Below, piece after piece: positions 31,191 through 45,847 of a stretch of 64,000 nucleotides of DNA. The translations under genes were made by a program, and so were the position numbers. Every line of letters begins with the position of its first letter. The stretch's first letter is position 1. The stretch lies in the NCBI GenBank assembly GCA_013433145.1, contig CM024175.1, forward strand, positions 868,001 through 932,000, written 5' to 3'. The notes beneath the pieces were generated by a model. It was not told the origin of the DNA. It searched no databases and worked only from the letters and a program-made list of their open reading frames with translations. This DNA comes from Ascaris suum (Eukaryota; Nematoda; Chromadorea; Rhabditida; Ascarididae).

Positions 31191-31770
31191 TATCCTCGTG
31201 TCCCTCACGTTCAACTCCGCCTCCCTCTTCACGTCGCCGCCGCCAGAGGTATAACAATATCATAAAATCGTGAACTAGAATCTGAGCTGTGTTGCATATT
31301 ACTGAATTTGCATGCCGGTTAGTTCGAATTTTAGCGGCAACTGAAAGCCTTTTTTTATCCAAACTCAGTTTTTTTCCACACAGATGTCATATCCGTCAAT
31401 TTCTTCGGTCTTCTATCACTAAATAGCTATTCTAAGTATTCCTTCTTCAATTCGAACTTAAAGAATCTTGACTGTCTCAAAAATCTTTGGAACATTCGAA
31501 GTTAATTTGCATATTTCTTATTTTTTTCTTAATTCTTTGATGCATCCCGATATTTGCTTCTCATTTTTTAAAAACTTTACTGGCACATGTTTGATTTCAT
31601 TAGTTTTTCTGCTTCATGAAACGCCCATTAAGTGTTTAAGATAGACCAGTCAGATACGGATCAAGCGAGAATGCAATGTAATGTATGTCAAAGAAGGTCA
31701 CTAGCATACAGGCATATTAAAGAACTGCTCATCATGTGTCGTGAGGCTGGCGTGGGTCAGAGTTGGGAGG

Positions 31771-32095
31771 GTATTTAAGAGGTTGATGTGCTATGTACTC
31801 ATTCCAGCTTCTAGACTGATCCTAAGATCGAATGGACCTACGCGTGACCGTTGGAGCGCTTGAGAAGGTCGGGAGCAGCATGGAGTTCGCCTGTTGCGAT
31901 CACAGATTCATGCAGACATCGGTGCCATCCGTGTGAACGAGTTCCTACTTGTTTGTCACCCTACTGTACATGTGCGATAAACTGTTCACCCTAGTACCTG
32001 TGTCCTCTCGCAGTTTACTCGACCATATCTCAACAGAAAGCGCAGATCCTTAAGGAGACCTGCATGACCAGATGAGCCAAGAAGAGCTGACCCTT
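31771..32095 (+). repeat. Dispersed repeat A, copy 2 (about 325 bp)
   Basis: Same orientation and length as the copy at 24731-25055, diverged by scattered substitutions and small indels. It begins GTATTTAAGAGG, where the other copy has GTATAAAGGGG. Confidence 0.85.
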
Positions 32096-35095
32096 TCAAG
32101 TGAGCATCATTGGTCTCCTAATTCGCTAGATGCATATTACTATTACTCCCACGTTGAACGTGCGTCCAGTAATCTTCTTGCTTGGAAGAAATTCGCTCAT
32201 CTGTGTTGTTCGCAAGTTGTTCACCCCTGGTGGTTTCATGAAAATATCTTCGCAAACCTCTCACAGAAGTAAAAATTAAATATATATGAGAATATGATGA
32301 CGCTTGGAGTACTTCGTGTAGACACATATTTCCATTAAAGTCTGTTAAAATAAAACAATTTTACGCAGAAAGTAAAGTTCAGCTGATAGCTCCTTTACAG
32401 CGTTGCTTTAGCTAATTTACGATTTATCTAGTCGAGTGATCTCACGTCGAGAATTCGGCTGAAAGACCGTTTTCATAAATTTTTACCAGTTCATATTCTA
32501 CTATTTTACATTGTCTCCAAAAATGAACATAAAATCGCGGTCATCACTGAAGCATCGCATAATTAGCACAATAAAGCAACACAGTCTCAAATAGCGGGCG
32601 ATAAGGACATTAGAAGATGATTCAAAATAGCGGTATAGCTACTGCGAAACAGCCCACAGTGATTTTACCCTACGCGTTGGTTGATTATCCAGCCGTTGAA
32701 TTTATATTGCAACTCGAGTTGAATTGCAGTATTCAATAATATGCAATAGGTAGGATTACATATTGTAATTGAGGAACGAGGAGAAAATATTGCACATTTC
32801 AATCCTACATGTTGACATAGAAACTGGCAAAAAAACATTTCACATTTGCATTTTTCTTAATAAACCTTCGATACCAATAAAAAATGGTCGTAAAATTATC
32901 TTCGCTATACACTTGAGGAAGAAGGAGAAAACTCGAAACTACAGAAAACTTCGGAACAAGTTTTAATCCGTATTATCCAAGAGTGAAACATTGTCATAAA
33001 TTTTATGAATAGCCTTGCGAACTAAATCACTACGAAGCATCAATAAAAGCCAAATATGTGTTGCAGCGTATAAGGAAATGAGGTAGTAGGTCGTCATTCT
33101 CTATGAAAATCTCTTGAAGGAGCTCAGTTGCAGTAGCACTCAAGTAACGAATGAGAAAATATTTCAATCTCAAAAGTTTCGTCCATTATCAAAGGTTTTA
33201 GTTGAGAATCTCCTCGGAGGCGTAATATTTAATCTCGGAAGTTAAATTCCTTACGTAACAAAGTTATCATTGATAACTATACGGCGCAACTCTTACCCCT
33301 CGATCTAATAATATATCAACGAGTTATCGTAGCCTTTTTTTTATACCTTGTACTTTTGACATAAACAGCTTTCATAAACGGCTGCAAAATGCAGATTTTG
33401 CTTGATTAATGAACTAAAACGAATGGTTTTTTCAGTCTTATATTTGGGTAGGTCTTTGTTTTAATACTCATGTCCTCTACAATGAAGCATTTTTATTCTC
33501 CAGGATACCTCCCATATGCAATGTGCTGTTGTGTACGGCATCATTTCATCATCATTTCTACTAAACATTTATTTTGTTCTGCAAATATATCGATGTAAAT
33601 TGCTCAAATTTTTGGCAATACATTAGTGTTATAAGCCCCTCAAATAATGAAACAACATGAAGCAAGGTATGAAAGATGATGCACAGTGACGACAGTGTGT
33701 GCATTAAGTCTCGCTGACTCTACAGTTCCCAGTTGATACTACGGCATGATGGTGATTTATTCACGAAACACCTGTTCACAGGTAAATCGCACATCCAAGG
33801 ATCCAGTAAAGCCACTTTTTATGTGCACTATAGAAATGTACATATTTATGAACATGTGAATAAAAATGATGAAAAATGCAAAAAAAGCAGCAATATACAC
33901 GCGTGATCTGCACTGTATGACAACTTGTGTTAAAAGCATCGCTTAGAGTCTATTTGCATGCAAGGAGAAATCGGCGCGGATGTGAAATTATTTAACATGC
34001 AAAGCTTGGCTAAGTGCTTCATCTGGGCTCTTCTAAAAGGTGTAGAGAAAAAAACTTCTCGTCTTTTCGTAAATCTTCATTCATGGTCTAAGGGAGGACT
34101 ATGTGTCTCTTTGGCGACAACCGAAGTCGGATGAAGAGTGCACATTTAGGAAGGCATTAGACGAAGAGTATTATGAAATGTCTGCGGATTTAGGAATATT
34201 CTTTCGAACGCCAACTCTCTACTCAAATATCATTCTCTATCGGTAACAATTCTGATCTTCTTTATTCTCAAGCATCTTATTGATATCTTGATTCTTATCT
34301 CCGTGATATCTTGATAATGATGCTTTACATGTTTCATATATTAAGAAGTAAAGTGAATTAGGCGACGAAGGTAACGCGTTTAGTGGAGAGATAAATTTCA
34401 CTTCATTAGAAAGTAAGAATCACATTTAATAACATTATATATAATAATAAAAAAATGCAACCTACTCAATTTTAAACCTAAACACGTTCTATGGGCCAAC
34501 GACTCACCTCACTAGGTGTCAATTTGCATCGCTGCATTACTATATTTACCACGCACAGAATATATGAAATTCTAAGCACGGAGAGAGTTCAAGTAGGCGA
34601 CTATTACGAGTAAAAAGGAAGTAAAAATTTGTAAAATTCAGCAGAATCCTAACTGCGTCGGAAATTTTTCTACGCAGTTATTCCATGAAAAACCCCTTGG
34701 AAAAGCATCTTGTAAAGTAAATTTTCACCAAATATCGGTAACTCAAAAATATTATGGTGACCTTTTAAAAATAGTAAAACATGAAGTTTTGAAGAATTTC
34801 TTTTGAAAATTTTTGAAAGAACAAGCAATCATATTGCGTAATTTGAGCACCAAGTTGCACCAAATGGTCAAATTTAAGTTTCCAAAGGAAATCTTCAAAT
34901 TTGTTGAGTATTGTTGTTAGCGCACAGTTCGGGACCCTATTCAAGAGGAGGCGTCGCATACCGTGTTCAGTGCAATAAGCCAATAATTGAACATGAAAAG
35001 AAATTCTTTCGATTTTTGCAATGTTTTTTTTTTGCAATACTGAAAGGTACTTATTTTAGTGTAAATATTAGGCTCATATTTCAAAATAAGGTGTT

Positions 35096-35212
35096 TTATT
35101 CAGGGAATTATTCAGGTAATTCAGGTATTAATTCAAGCAATCCAGGTACTTATTCAGGTAGCTATTCAAGTAATTCATGCATTTATTCGAGTAATTATTG
35201 GAAAATTATTGG
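35096..35212 (+). repeat. Degenerate minisatellite of about 12-15 bases
   Basis: Repeats of TATTCAGGTAATTCAGG type. Translated, it gives a Tyr-Ser-Gly-Asn-like repeat, but the surrounding frame has no other coding sign. Confidence 0.6.
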
Positions 35213-36217
35213 AAAGACCCATGACCCAATTTTTGCTCAAAAGTTTTAAATATGACATTCCTTTTCAGCAATTCGATAAGAAAAAATTCTCCAGCTAACC
35301 TGATTTCAAGGCAAAAAGTAAGTTTTCTACTAGTTATTGCTACCACTAATCGTCATTAAAGTTGTGTGGGGATATATTTAGGCCGATATGATGGATTAAA
35401 ATTTCAATGATTAAAGAGGCTAAATTTTTCACACGGAACATTGGATACACTCATTGATTGATCGAATGTTTCAGGAAATGTTTTGATGGTCCAGCACATT
35501 TTAGCAGTTAACGATTATTGTAATTTCATACTTCCGCAAGGCACCTTTTTTCTGATTTTATTGGCACTCGCCAACTTTTTGCGACCCGTCAAAATTATAT
35601 CCGTGTTCTTTGGTTGCTCTCCCTCTAGTTCATAATATTTCGAATAATGGATGAATTACAAATAATATTTCGAAAACGTGCGCAGTAACGTATTCATATT
35701 TTGACTGATTCGACCGCTCTCACAAATTTCCTAGAAGGTGTAGTCTTTTTTGAGGTTTGGCGTGTGTAAAATATAAGTCCAATGAACACATAATGCTTGG
35801 AAACGTTTGATCAGCTAAATTGGTCAAAATTTTTTCGACGTTAAAAGAGCAATCTGAAACTTTCCATTGAAGACCAGCATTTAATGTAAACTGTGACTAG
35901 CAAATTTTTAGCTCCAGAATTCAGCTTTTACCACAGGCATGCATACTTGTGAGAGGCAGGTAAGGAACCACTCGAGAGGCGGAAAAGCACATGCGACAAT
36001 CTTCATAACGTCCGTAGCAAGCATAAATTTGCATGATTACTTGACAGAACAAAGTTTGAAACAAGTTGCAAAAACTAACGAAACAAATTTTGCTTCGTTT
36101 AGGTAACTAGTGGCCATCAGCTAATAGCGGAACTTAGTAGGTAAAAGTTAATGCAAGATTTTTCAAGGTGATTCTCCATTCGAGCATTTTATGATTATGC
36201 TAAGAACTAACAAAAAT

Positions 36218-36333
<116 letters not shown>

Positions 36334-39300
36334 CGCGTACGAATAAAATGACATCAGTAATAGTATATATACTCCATCAAAACCATCATGTCATAGTCGA
36401 CTGCAAAACATGGAAAGTTGTAAGTGCAATTTGAAGCACTTGAATACTAGCTAAGTTATTTTGTCCATTGTCGGCAAGTAAGCACAAATGATTTCATAAC
36501 AAAATAAAGAAAGATCGGAACTTCCATTATCTAATCTTCACCTTCATCCCGTTCGTTGAGTTCAACGTTGAACTTATGCGCAAATTCAATTAGCCCAATC
36601 GATAGGATGCGCCAACATTTTCCAGCGATGCGTTCAAATGCAAATTGGGCAAATACCGTGGCAACAATGAGAATCCTCTATACCCAGATGTGTATGCAAA
36701 AATTGAATACTAAAAATGAATTGTAAAAGGTGAAGGTAAAATTCTGATGAACTATCATTAGGAACACATAAGAAACTTCGACGAGAGTATTCAAAAGTAA
36801 AGTGTTAACAAACAACGAAAAATTACCCTTTTTATTGATCAATAAAAAAAAGTGAAATATTGAGAAGTGAAGCATTAAAGAAATGAAATAAAACAAATTG
36901 ATGGTTTTCAATTCATCATCATCTGAGCAATCAATCCATTAATATTTTTGAAGAACATATTTTTTTAAAAATTATAAAAAATTATGCAAGTCACCCATAT
37001 TTTCAACGAGCCGATCGCAAATATAAGTCCTTTATAAAACGTTGACCTTTCTTTCATTATATCGATACAGGAACAAAATTCGATCGCTATGAATTGTACA
37101 CAAATTTTTTGAAACATTCGAACATTCAAAATTCATTTCGAAATTGATAGATTATTCTAATAAATGATACGTAAGTTCAACTTATATATTTATGCAGCGA
37201 AATTCTGTAGTCTAACTTCAACTACTCCTCCATAAACATGCATATAGATGCGAAATTTTATTAACGTTCTTTACGAACGTAAATTTGCAGAAGCGCGCAT
37301 AAAATAGCTGCGTAAGAGGAAACGCATCTTTAAGCCATGACTTACTTTCAAATGAGTTTGGACGACAAAGAAATAGCGTTGTATCATGGAATGAACGAAG
37401 TCATATCATAGAGCGAGTGCATAGAAACCAGGATGTGCACAGTAAACTTACATAATTATTTAGTAAACGTTTAACGTAATCTGTTGTCTGGAAAATATGG
37501 TTATTACTACTCGTCAATCGTCAAAAATGAGAAGGACTTAAGCAAACAACTCGCCTATAGGAATCCAAAGAAATATGGAAATTTTTTTAAAGCCGGAAAA
37601 CCAATTGAATTAGTGAAATTCGTATGGAATATGTAAATTATTCCAACAGGGTAATTAATAAGAAATCTATTTGCCGGATACGAGTAATAATAGGTGGGCA
37701 AGTAAGCGAACACCGGCAATAACCAGCCGAGATTGCATGAGAAATATGACAGCTGAAATGTTTACGCACATTTTGTATAACGTATCGAAAATAGAAAACA
37801 CATTTGACTAGGCACATAGTGAGGCAATATTAATTCCCAAGCATTTAAAGCATCTGTCGATGCTAATCGCAAGATATAACTATAAGTTGCAAAATTTAAA
37901 ATTTACTACTATATAATATTTTAGACTATAGTACTACGGTTCATCGCAGTTATAGTGCCGCATTTGATGACAAAGAGCTCGCTCTACTCAGATGAAATTC
38001 CCTTCGATTAGATATGCATATTTAAATGTGCTTTTCTAAATACATATGCAACATAGTGATCGATAAACGAAGTTACTAGAGTAGAAAAAAAATTTACCGA
38101 TAATATAAAATGCAATAAATATAAAGAAGGCATTTAAGATGAATAATATTTTCATGTGAAAAGCAATTACGATGCAAGGAAAACTTTCCGACGATTTATT
38201 CATTCCGCAGTTTGATTGTGAATTATTTCAACTAGATGAGCTCGTCAACGGATATGGATTTATTAAACCTCATTGGACGACTGATAAAATTGAAATATTT
38301 CATTTATAAAGGAATAAATGAATGTTGACCTTATCGAGTTCCTCAGTACCATTACGGTGCTGACCGATTTTTTTTTCGGTTTAAATCTCATAAACAACCA
38401 CAAGTTACTGCTATAGATAATAATTTTGTTGAACAGTTTTTTGCGAATAAATTGAATGCAAAGCAAAACAAGTGAATTGGTTTTAATGAGAAGCAATCTT
38501 GACCTCTTAAATGATGCCCAGTATGGAAAAAAGCAAGGTTCCTCATAAGTAAACGAAGAAAAATCCAGGAAAAACTTAAAATGTAAGTGAATGAGAGAGA
38601 GAGGATGCGCCTAGCCTTTTTCAATTGACGAATCATGCCAAATGACAGTTACAGTACAATCTCTGATAAACATAAGTGGATAAGAGTGTTAGAGGAATTC
38701 GCGTAGACAAGGACTGCCAAATGAGCCTCACTCGATATACTCTACCTCTGCAAAAAAAAAAACGATAGCCATCACACAATGCATATTTTATAACAACTGA
38801 GAAGCGCATCAGGGACTTTTGAATCTTAGCGCAACAAGCCAACCGGCTGCTCCACTACTCCATGGTTATGAATAAACTCCTAATGATGCGTCATCACATG
38901 CAGCCAACCAATGGTATAAATTGCAAATTCATTTTCCGATGGTATAAAGCAGAGCCGTTTGTACAAGAAAACTATTGTTGCATTTCCCGCTGCATTTTAA
39001 GCGTACCAGTTCACGATGAATCTTCTGTCCAGATGTGCAAACATGCGACATGGACTTGCGTCCTCTTTAGCAGCTTATTCTCGCACTTTTCGAGATACCC
39101 TCTTGATAGCATGTTTGCTAGGACGTAGACACAACTGGTGAGGTTGTAACTTCTGAGGGAACGTGAAATTTAGACTACCCGAGTTCAATCCCCTCTATAT
39201 CAATGAAGTGTGTAAAATCTTTGAGGTGGAAGACGCTCTTAGCCTTTTCCATCTAGAATTTCAACGAATACCATTTCTATACGATATCGTGGCTGAAATT

Positions 39301-41503
39301 TTTCTCGGACTGAGGTTTTCCGCTCCATATTTCAGCTTATTCACCTCAAATAATTCGCTGTTTTATTCACAGCTTCGTTTACTCCACAAAAATAAATAAT
39401 TTTTTAACTGACATTTGCAAAGTGCTGTTCCATCAATTTCGTAGAGAATAGCTAATATGAACAAATTCCACTATCAATTAACAAAGGCGAAATGAAATGA
39501 CGTTCCCAACTTATAAGAGGCAACTGATGCAAATTTTTGCACTTGGTAAATAATGTTCATTTCAAAATTCTATTCCGAATCTCGATAGGCTTATATGTTT
39601 TTCGAATTTTTCTACTTGTGTTTTTTGGATTTTTTTTACTTGTATTTTTTGGATTTTTTTTCCTCTGAAAAACTCTCAAATGAGACACTTTATTTTTTCC
39701 TATTTCAACATTTTCTTTCAAATGAGACACTTATTTTTATTTCAACATTTTCCTTACCTTTTTTAAGGGTTTGCACCTGTCAAAGCATATCCGTTGCATC
39801 TACTTATACGTAATATAAGAATATTTAACAAAAATTATTATTAATGAAAGTGAAGGTAAGTTTGTAAACATAAAATGTTTTTTTAAAGAATAAAATATGA
39901 AAGAAAAAACCATCGGTGAAATTAAAATGAAGCTGTTTTAATATTCACTAAAGAATATTATCATCAAATGAATATTTATATTATATTTGTAGCTGCAAAG
40001 TATTATCTCGTTAATTCTAACGTGAGTAAACCTTCGTATAAAGAAAAAATTGCTTATTCCAAAAAAGGAAAATTGTGTGAAATCGAATAAATAGACAAAC
40101 CAATCGGAAACAATTCTATCTAAAATTCAAATTTTTCAAACTAAATTATGTATTCAAATATGAGACATTAAAATACAACCGTTGAATAAAAGTCTGAGTG
40201 CAATATTGCTACTAAACAATAAATATATTCTATTAGAAAAAAATGCGCCCGTTTGTTTCGTTATTTTTGTGTGTATGGTATCATAAGTGATAAATAATTT
40301 TACGCTATTTCAAAGTTACGATTCATTCAATCATATTGAAGCAATGTTTAGTCACTGCCAATATGGTTGCAATCTTGAAAAATGATATGATAATCGACTG
40401 GGTGGAATTTGTCGAATTATAACGATCGAATTGAACTTATGTTGTTGATAAGTTGCTAGTCTTTTTTAGTTAAGAATCAAACCTAGCCCAAAATTTGGTC
40501 ATAACGAAATTGCTCTCACGTAGCATTGCGATAGTCGATACTCTCTAATGTTTAGAGAATAAGGTTTGAAGTAATTTTCATATTTTTCTTCACAGAAATG
40601 TAATAGATATTTTCTATGCTTCTTCTATTTGTTTTCTCTTCAGTTATTTGTCCCGTGGAAATGCGGAAACAAAAATGCAAAAAAAAAGCAAAAAAATCAT
40701 CTGAAAACCAAAAGGAATAAACGATGGAAATATGCATTTATTCAGCGCTGAAATTTAACCTATCCGATTGAATTTAAATGTACACAATGTTATTGAACAT
40801 AAATAAATTATAAAGGTGAATACAAAAAATAAAGTTCAAATCCATAGAGGCAAAAACTATTGGATAACACTTGGCATTCATTGTTGTGTATAAAAGTTCC
40901 GCGAGATAATAAAATTATAGAAAGAGGTAATGTTTTTTGATCGAATATGAAATCAATACTATTACATCCTACTCTATTGACAACCATTTTAATGCAGCAA
41001 GAGGAATAAATGCGCTTCCCATATACAAAATATATACCAACCGCTCGCAAAAATATTAGGAAACAATAGAATACTGGTATAGATATGTAGATTCTCTAAA
41101 TGATAGAATTAAAAAATTGTTGGCTCGCAAATGACCAATTCTGCAAGAAATTCAAGCTGAAACTTATAAAAGGGATAATTCGTCTGAAAAAAAATGCATT
41201 TATTAATCGAACAAGTATAGCTCAGTCGTAAAAGTTTTTTGGAGATAGGAGAATAGATATGTACATAAGAAGGTCTTGCATTTGCACAAATATGATGTCA
41301 TCTTAACGAGTTTTTGCTGGAAAATAACCACTAGCGCATAAAAGGCTTACAAGAAATAGTGAGGAATCGAAACCACAGCATGATAGGTGCGAATCATCAG
41401 CGATAAGGTTAAAGGGCTATTAACCTATCATCCCTATCTGCCACAATCTTCCCTACCCCGCAACCTTCTCTCGCTCCACCCTCCTTCCATAGGCAGCAGC
41501 CAT

Positions 41504-41818
41504 TTACTCCATTACATATTTCAAAGAAATTAAGATGAATTGGAAACGAACGTTTGGTGTCGTTGTGGTAGTCGGTGGATAATGCTCTTCTGGAAAATCG
41601 AGCGATTCGCTGAAGATGGTACTCAAATCCAGTTGCCAGTTGAATGGTCGTTGAACCGTAGGTGGTGATGTCTTTTCGATGTTATTCATTTCGACTTCAG
41701 GGCGATGTGGCACGACCGCATTGGCTTCAGATTCCTCGTCGCTGTCGCCGTTTTTGTGCCTCATTGCACAACAACAGCAACAACAACGATTAAAAGCACG
41801 TGACAATAATGACGACAT
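41504..41818 (-). CDS. Possible first exon of an unknown Cys-rich, acylation-prone protein
   Basis: ATG at 41816-41818 opens 104 codons to a stop at 41504. The start reads MSSLLSRAFNRCCCCCCAMR: six consecutive cysteines after a basic-amphipathic start, as in proteins anchored to membranes by palmitoylation. An acidic segment (NGDSDEESEANAV) and a Pro/Thr-rich tail (HYPPTTTTTPN) follow. The true end may be an intron donor, AAC|GTTCGT at 41551/41552, with the remainder intronic. A GC-rich, CpG-containing block at 42160-42830 lies upstream and could be its promoter. I do not recognise the family and found no second exon. Confidence 0.4.
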   Translation of the reverse strand: MSSLLSRAFNRCCCCCCAMRHKNGDSDEESEANAVVPHRPEVEMNNIEKTSPPTVQRPFNWQLDLSTIFSESLDFPEEHYPPTTTTTPNVRFQFILISLKYVME

Positions 41819-42159
41819 TATTGAATTGCCCAAAATAAAGACACAACACTTTCCCGTATGTTGTCAGTGTGTTTGGGGTTCACATATGAAATTCCTGCTG
41901 AATTGCCGTTTCAACAGTTGAAACTAATAAAATGAAGATAAATGTAAATACTCCATCGATGCCGTTCATATTAAATCTATATGATACAGTTGCCTAATAT
42001 TTATCTAACCAACTGCATCGTAGTCGGCACCATAGGTGAATGCATTTGCTTGACTTCAGCTAGGCAGTTAATTGTCGCCTATAAAGCGTGGTAAGAAGTA
42101 ATCTTTCAATAAGCCTTCTGAAGGCATTCGTTGACCATAAATAAGTCGGAAAAGCGGCT

Positions 42160-42830
42160 GACAGCGTCGTCTATAGCAGAATCGACTCGCAATAGCAAAA
42201 ACGGGCGCTAATGTTCGTTGAGACAATCGCTCGTTCAAGGCGACGGTCATTCGCTCGTCGAAAGTTCGCAAAACATTTCCGCCGGAAAAAAAAAACCTAT
42301 CTAGAAAGTAGGGACGTCGAGCAGATAAAAACGAAAGGTTTGGTGTGCAAACAATATTATGAACAGAGAATTTTGATCAGTTATCAGCTGATTTTCGATG
42401 TGTCGCGTAATGCAAATCACATTCACAACAGAGATACTGCGGCAGCGCCGAATGGACGATATAATTTACGAATGTGGACAGTGTAACCGGATATGCGGAC
42501 AATGCGGACAGTGTAAGGAAACGTAGAGTGGCGACGAATATGCGCTAACAGTGGCTAAGCAAAATCATTCGACAAGCGCCGATGAAAAAAGATCGGACGT
42601 GTGCGTAGCGAGTTGTTGGAGTTTTGTTGTGCCGTTGCTCGAGATGGGCGGACCCGGGACTCGCTTCCACCAGAAAACGCCGCTATCATCAACAAACGCC
42701 GCTGCTGCTGCTGCTACCGCCGACGCCGCAGCGGCCGCCATAACGGTAAATGTTGCGCTCGTTACTCTTCAGAGCCACTCAATAGTGGCGCTTGCCTCAG
42801 GCATTCGATGAGTTGAAACGTCACCGCAGA
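42160..42830. promoter_or_regulatory. GC-rich, CpG-containing promoter-like block
   Basis: Much richer in G, C and CpG than its flanks, with (GCN) runs near 42700. It is upstream of the minus-strand ATG at 41818. It also contains an uninterrupted 58-codon minus-strand frame, 42565-42741, beginning MAAAAASAVAAAAAAFVDDS, which may be coding or only a by-product of the GCN repeat. Confidence 0.3.
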
Positions 42831-44012
42831 TTTGTCCAAGGATATAACCTAGAGTTTGAGATATGCTTCATATTCTTTTCCTGTGACCAATTTTCCCGAC
42901 ATTCCATTTCTAGGCTTCACGACACCCCTAAGCTTCTAATAATCAGCGCAGCTTTTCTTCACTTTGTTATCATTGATAAATGATAGCTTTCTTCTAATTC
43001 TTCATGCGGTTTTTCCTCCACGGTAGACATCTAAGGCAATAGTAGGTACCGGCATAGGCCGAAGTGCTGAATGATTTGTAGTGAGGCGTTGCCGCCGATA
43101 TAAAACTCATCCTCGGTGACATCCACGTCAAGTGTTCTTTCGATTGGTGTGCAGAATGTACCTAATGGCATTATTTTGTCTCTTCTTATCATTTGCCTTG
43201 TTATTAATATCCATTACAGTGCTACATTTGGTTTTGGCAAAACTGACACATCGAAGATGGTAATAACGAATGGGTGTACAACTTATTATCGTAATATTTC
43301 TTATCGTTCACCTGAAGTGTCGCGCTATTATCTAATATTTTGCCATCCATTTGGTGTTTATTCAGCAGAAAAATTTTATAACCACTATAATAGAATCGAC
43401 GCTGACGCTATAAACCAACTAACTTATAAAAAAAGTGATAATATGCATAAGACTACAAAATGCCACTAATGAACTAACAACGAATGATGCTTTAGAGTTA
43501 ATTACCCATTACATTGTAATGCAAATGAAATGCCATATTGTTTTATCTATGAAATTGACATATGTTCGACATACTTCAACAAAATAACGTTGTCATATTC
43601 TGTCTGCTTCAAAAGTGATGTTAGATGACATTATTTACACCTTCACGATCCTATGCCACTTTCCATTTCTATTGCTTTTCCACTTTAATCCCCTGGCCAA
43701 TTACAAATTCGTCAATTTCTCGATTTCCTCACACTTCAATTCACTCTTCACACTTTTCTTTGCAGTCCAAACGCGCAAATCCACTTTTATGTGCAATGCG
43801 AATAATCTTATAGAATATAGCGACATTGTACAGAACCATCAGTGGATTTCCCCGGTCTTATCCTCTGCATGGACAGCTAATAGATGGGAGATAAGCCGTG
43901 TCATTGTGCCGCCGTTGTGCGTTGTCATATGTCATTGAAATTTTTCTTTTAAAAAAAGAAGGAAAAGTGAGGAAGAAGTTGATTTTATCGCTGACGTTAA
44001 AAATATGGTTGG

Positions 44013-44148
44013 TGGGGAAGGCGGGTTTCGGAAGACTGGAGAATTGATGGGGAAGGCGGGTTTCGGAAGACCGGAGGATTGATAGAAAGGGCGGTTTTCG
44101 AGAGACTGAAGGATTGATAGTGAAAGCGGGTTTTGAAGGACTGAAGGG
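44013..44148 (+). repeat. 35-bp minisatellite, about 4 copies
   Basis: Units start at 44013, 44048, 44083 and 44118. Each carries GGAAGGCGGGTTTCGGAAGA-like sequence and ends GGATTGA. Divergence rises toward the right end. Confidence 0.9.
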
Positions 44149-44618
44149 AAATACTCTACGCTGAAAATCTGAAAGTTTCTAAAAGCCATTCTTCGTGTCA
44201 TTGTATTAAAATTTCACTTTCTAAGCGTTCGAACTTCTATGGTGTTTTCCTTGCCTAACCGCATTTTCCCAAATTGTTACTGCAAGCTATAACATATTAT
44301 TGATGCAATTTTCTAATGAAGAGCATGCTTCCAATGTGCTGCTGTGAGTTTTTAGTACTCAATGAGTGACTGTGACACATCCAGCAGATATTTCTGCCAT
44401 ACACAACAATTGTTTGATCATTTAATATGTCCTTTTCTTTTATGCGCTTTTCGGGCAAGCCAAAAGAAAAAACCCTTTCGTCGATAGCATTTCCTTTCTG
44501 GAGAATGCTGAAACATATGGGCGTCTCAAAACTAAACCCGTCGCTAGACCTATGAATAATGTAATCCCAGGCTCATTTTCAAGGCTTTCCATCATATATA
44601 TATATATATGAGAGTATC

Positions 44619-44643
44619 TGACGTTTCGGCGATTTTTGGTCAG
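44619..44643 (-). other. Second ACGTTTCGGC / GCCGAAACGT motif
   Basis: On the minus strand this reads CTGACC, a loop, CGCCGAAACGTCAG. It shares GCCGAAACGT with the hammerhead-like site at 21632-21641. It may be a fragment of a Penelope-like terminal repeat, next to a short (TA) run at 44594-44609. Confidence 0.25.
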
Positions 44644-45736
44644 CGTGAAAGAAATGTTGCCAACATTCCATTTTTCCGCATTCTTATTTTCCGCTAGTCT
44701 CCATGTTTCGATTCGAGGATCTTTGTAGTGATTTTAAGAAAAATTCCGGGTCCGTCATCGATATTGTTTTTCGGCTTGGACCCAAGGATTACTTTCAGCT
44801 CTGGACCATGCCTCTTTGAAACTCCTTAAATTTGCTTGTTTTTGAAGCTTTTAGCTTCGAATTCCAAGAAGAACGAATGTTTTCACAGCATGTACTGCTT
44901 CATTGAAACGAACACGTCCTGCAGATAGCGAATTCGCCCTCACATGCTGTCGCCTTCTTGTTGTTCAGCTTTGCAATTATTCATTCAGTTGCACAAAAGA
45001 TTATCCATTTATGGCTGGAAAACAATTACTGGAAATTTTAGAGGCTTGCAAGTTTTGCCGCGACTAGGAAAACCTCGTAAGACTTAGTTACGTGGCGTGT
45101 AGTAAACATTACTTGGAACCTATCGATGGCATTTTGGCTACACTTTCCATCTTTAACCAGCAATTTTTCACTCACTCTTACCTTTGCAAAGAAAACATAG
45201 CCTGCCTTACACTGACACTGCTCAATTCATTTCTGCTTTCTAGGCAGTAAAAATGTTACTTTTGCATATACTTCAAACATATAATTTTCAACGCTGAATG
45301 CTTAAATGTTTTCATAAATAAATGTAAGTGCTAACGCCTGCTGATTCAAAAGTCTGCCGGAAATGAATGTGATGGCAGTGGTGGCCTAGTGTACTGCGTC
45401 CTTCGCATTAAATATATCAAAATTCACTTATCATTAAAATTTGTTGCACGTGGATATTATGTGCCAAAGAATAATTTCCACATCGATTCGGAAAACTTAT
45501 TTTGATGGTGTTACGAAAACAATGCGACGTGCTGAAACAATGGAAAAACTGCCGGTATTCATATCAATGATTTGGGTGGCAGATGAGGGCATTAAAGCAG
45601 TGGCATCGTGGAAAGGGAAGAAAAGATATCAGGCTGCTGAAGTGGGTGCCTTTCTGCACCGTAGCAGCTTTCAGTAGGAAAAACTTGCTATGACGACATC
45701 ATGTCTGTGCCAGCATACATATTTATGTACACACTC

Positions 45737-45847
<111 letters not shown>

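Noticed and set aside
33078..33099. TGAGGTAGTAGGT, identical to the first 13 bases of let-7 microRNA
   Set aside because: The rest of the 22 bases does not match let-7, and no complementary arm exists within about 80 bases on either side, so no precursor hairpin forms.
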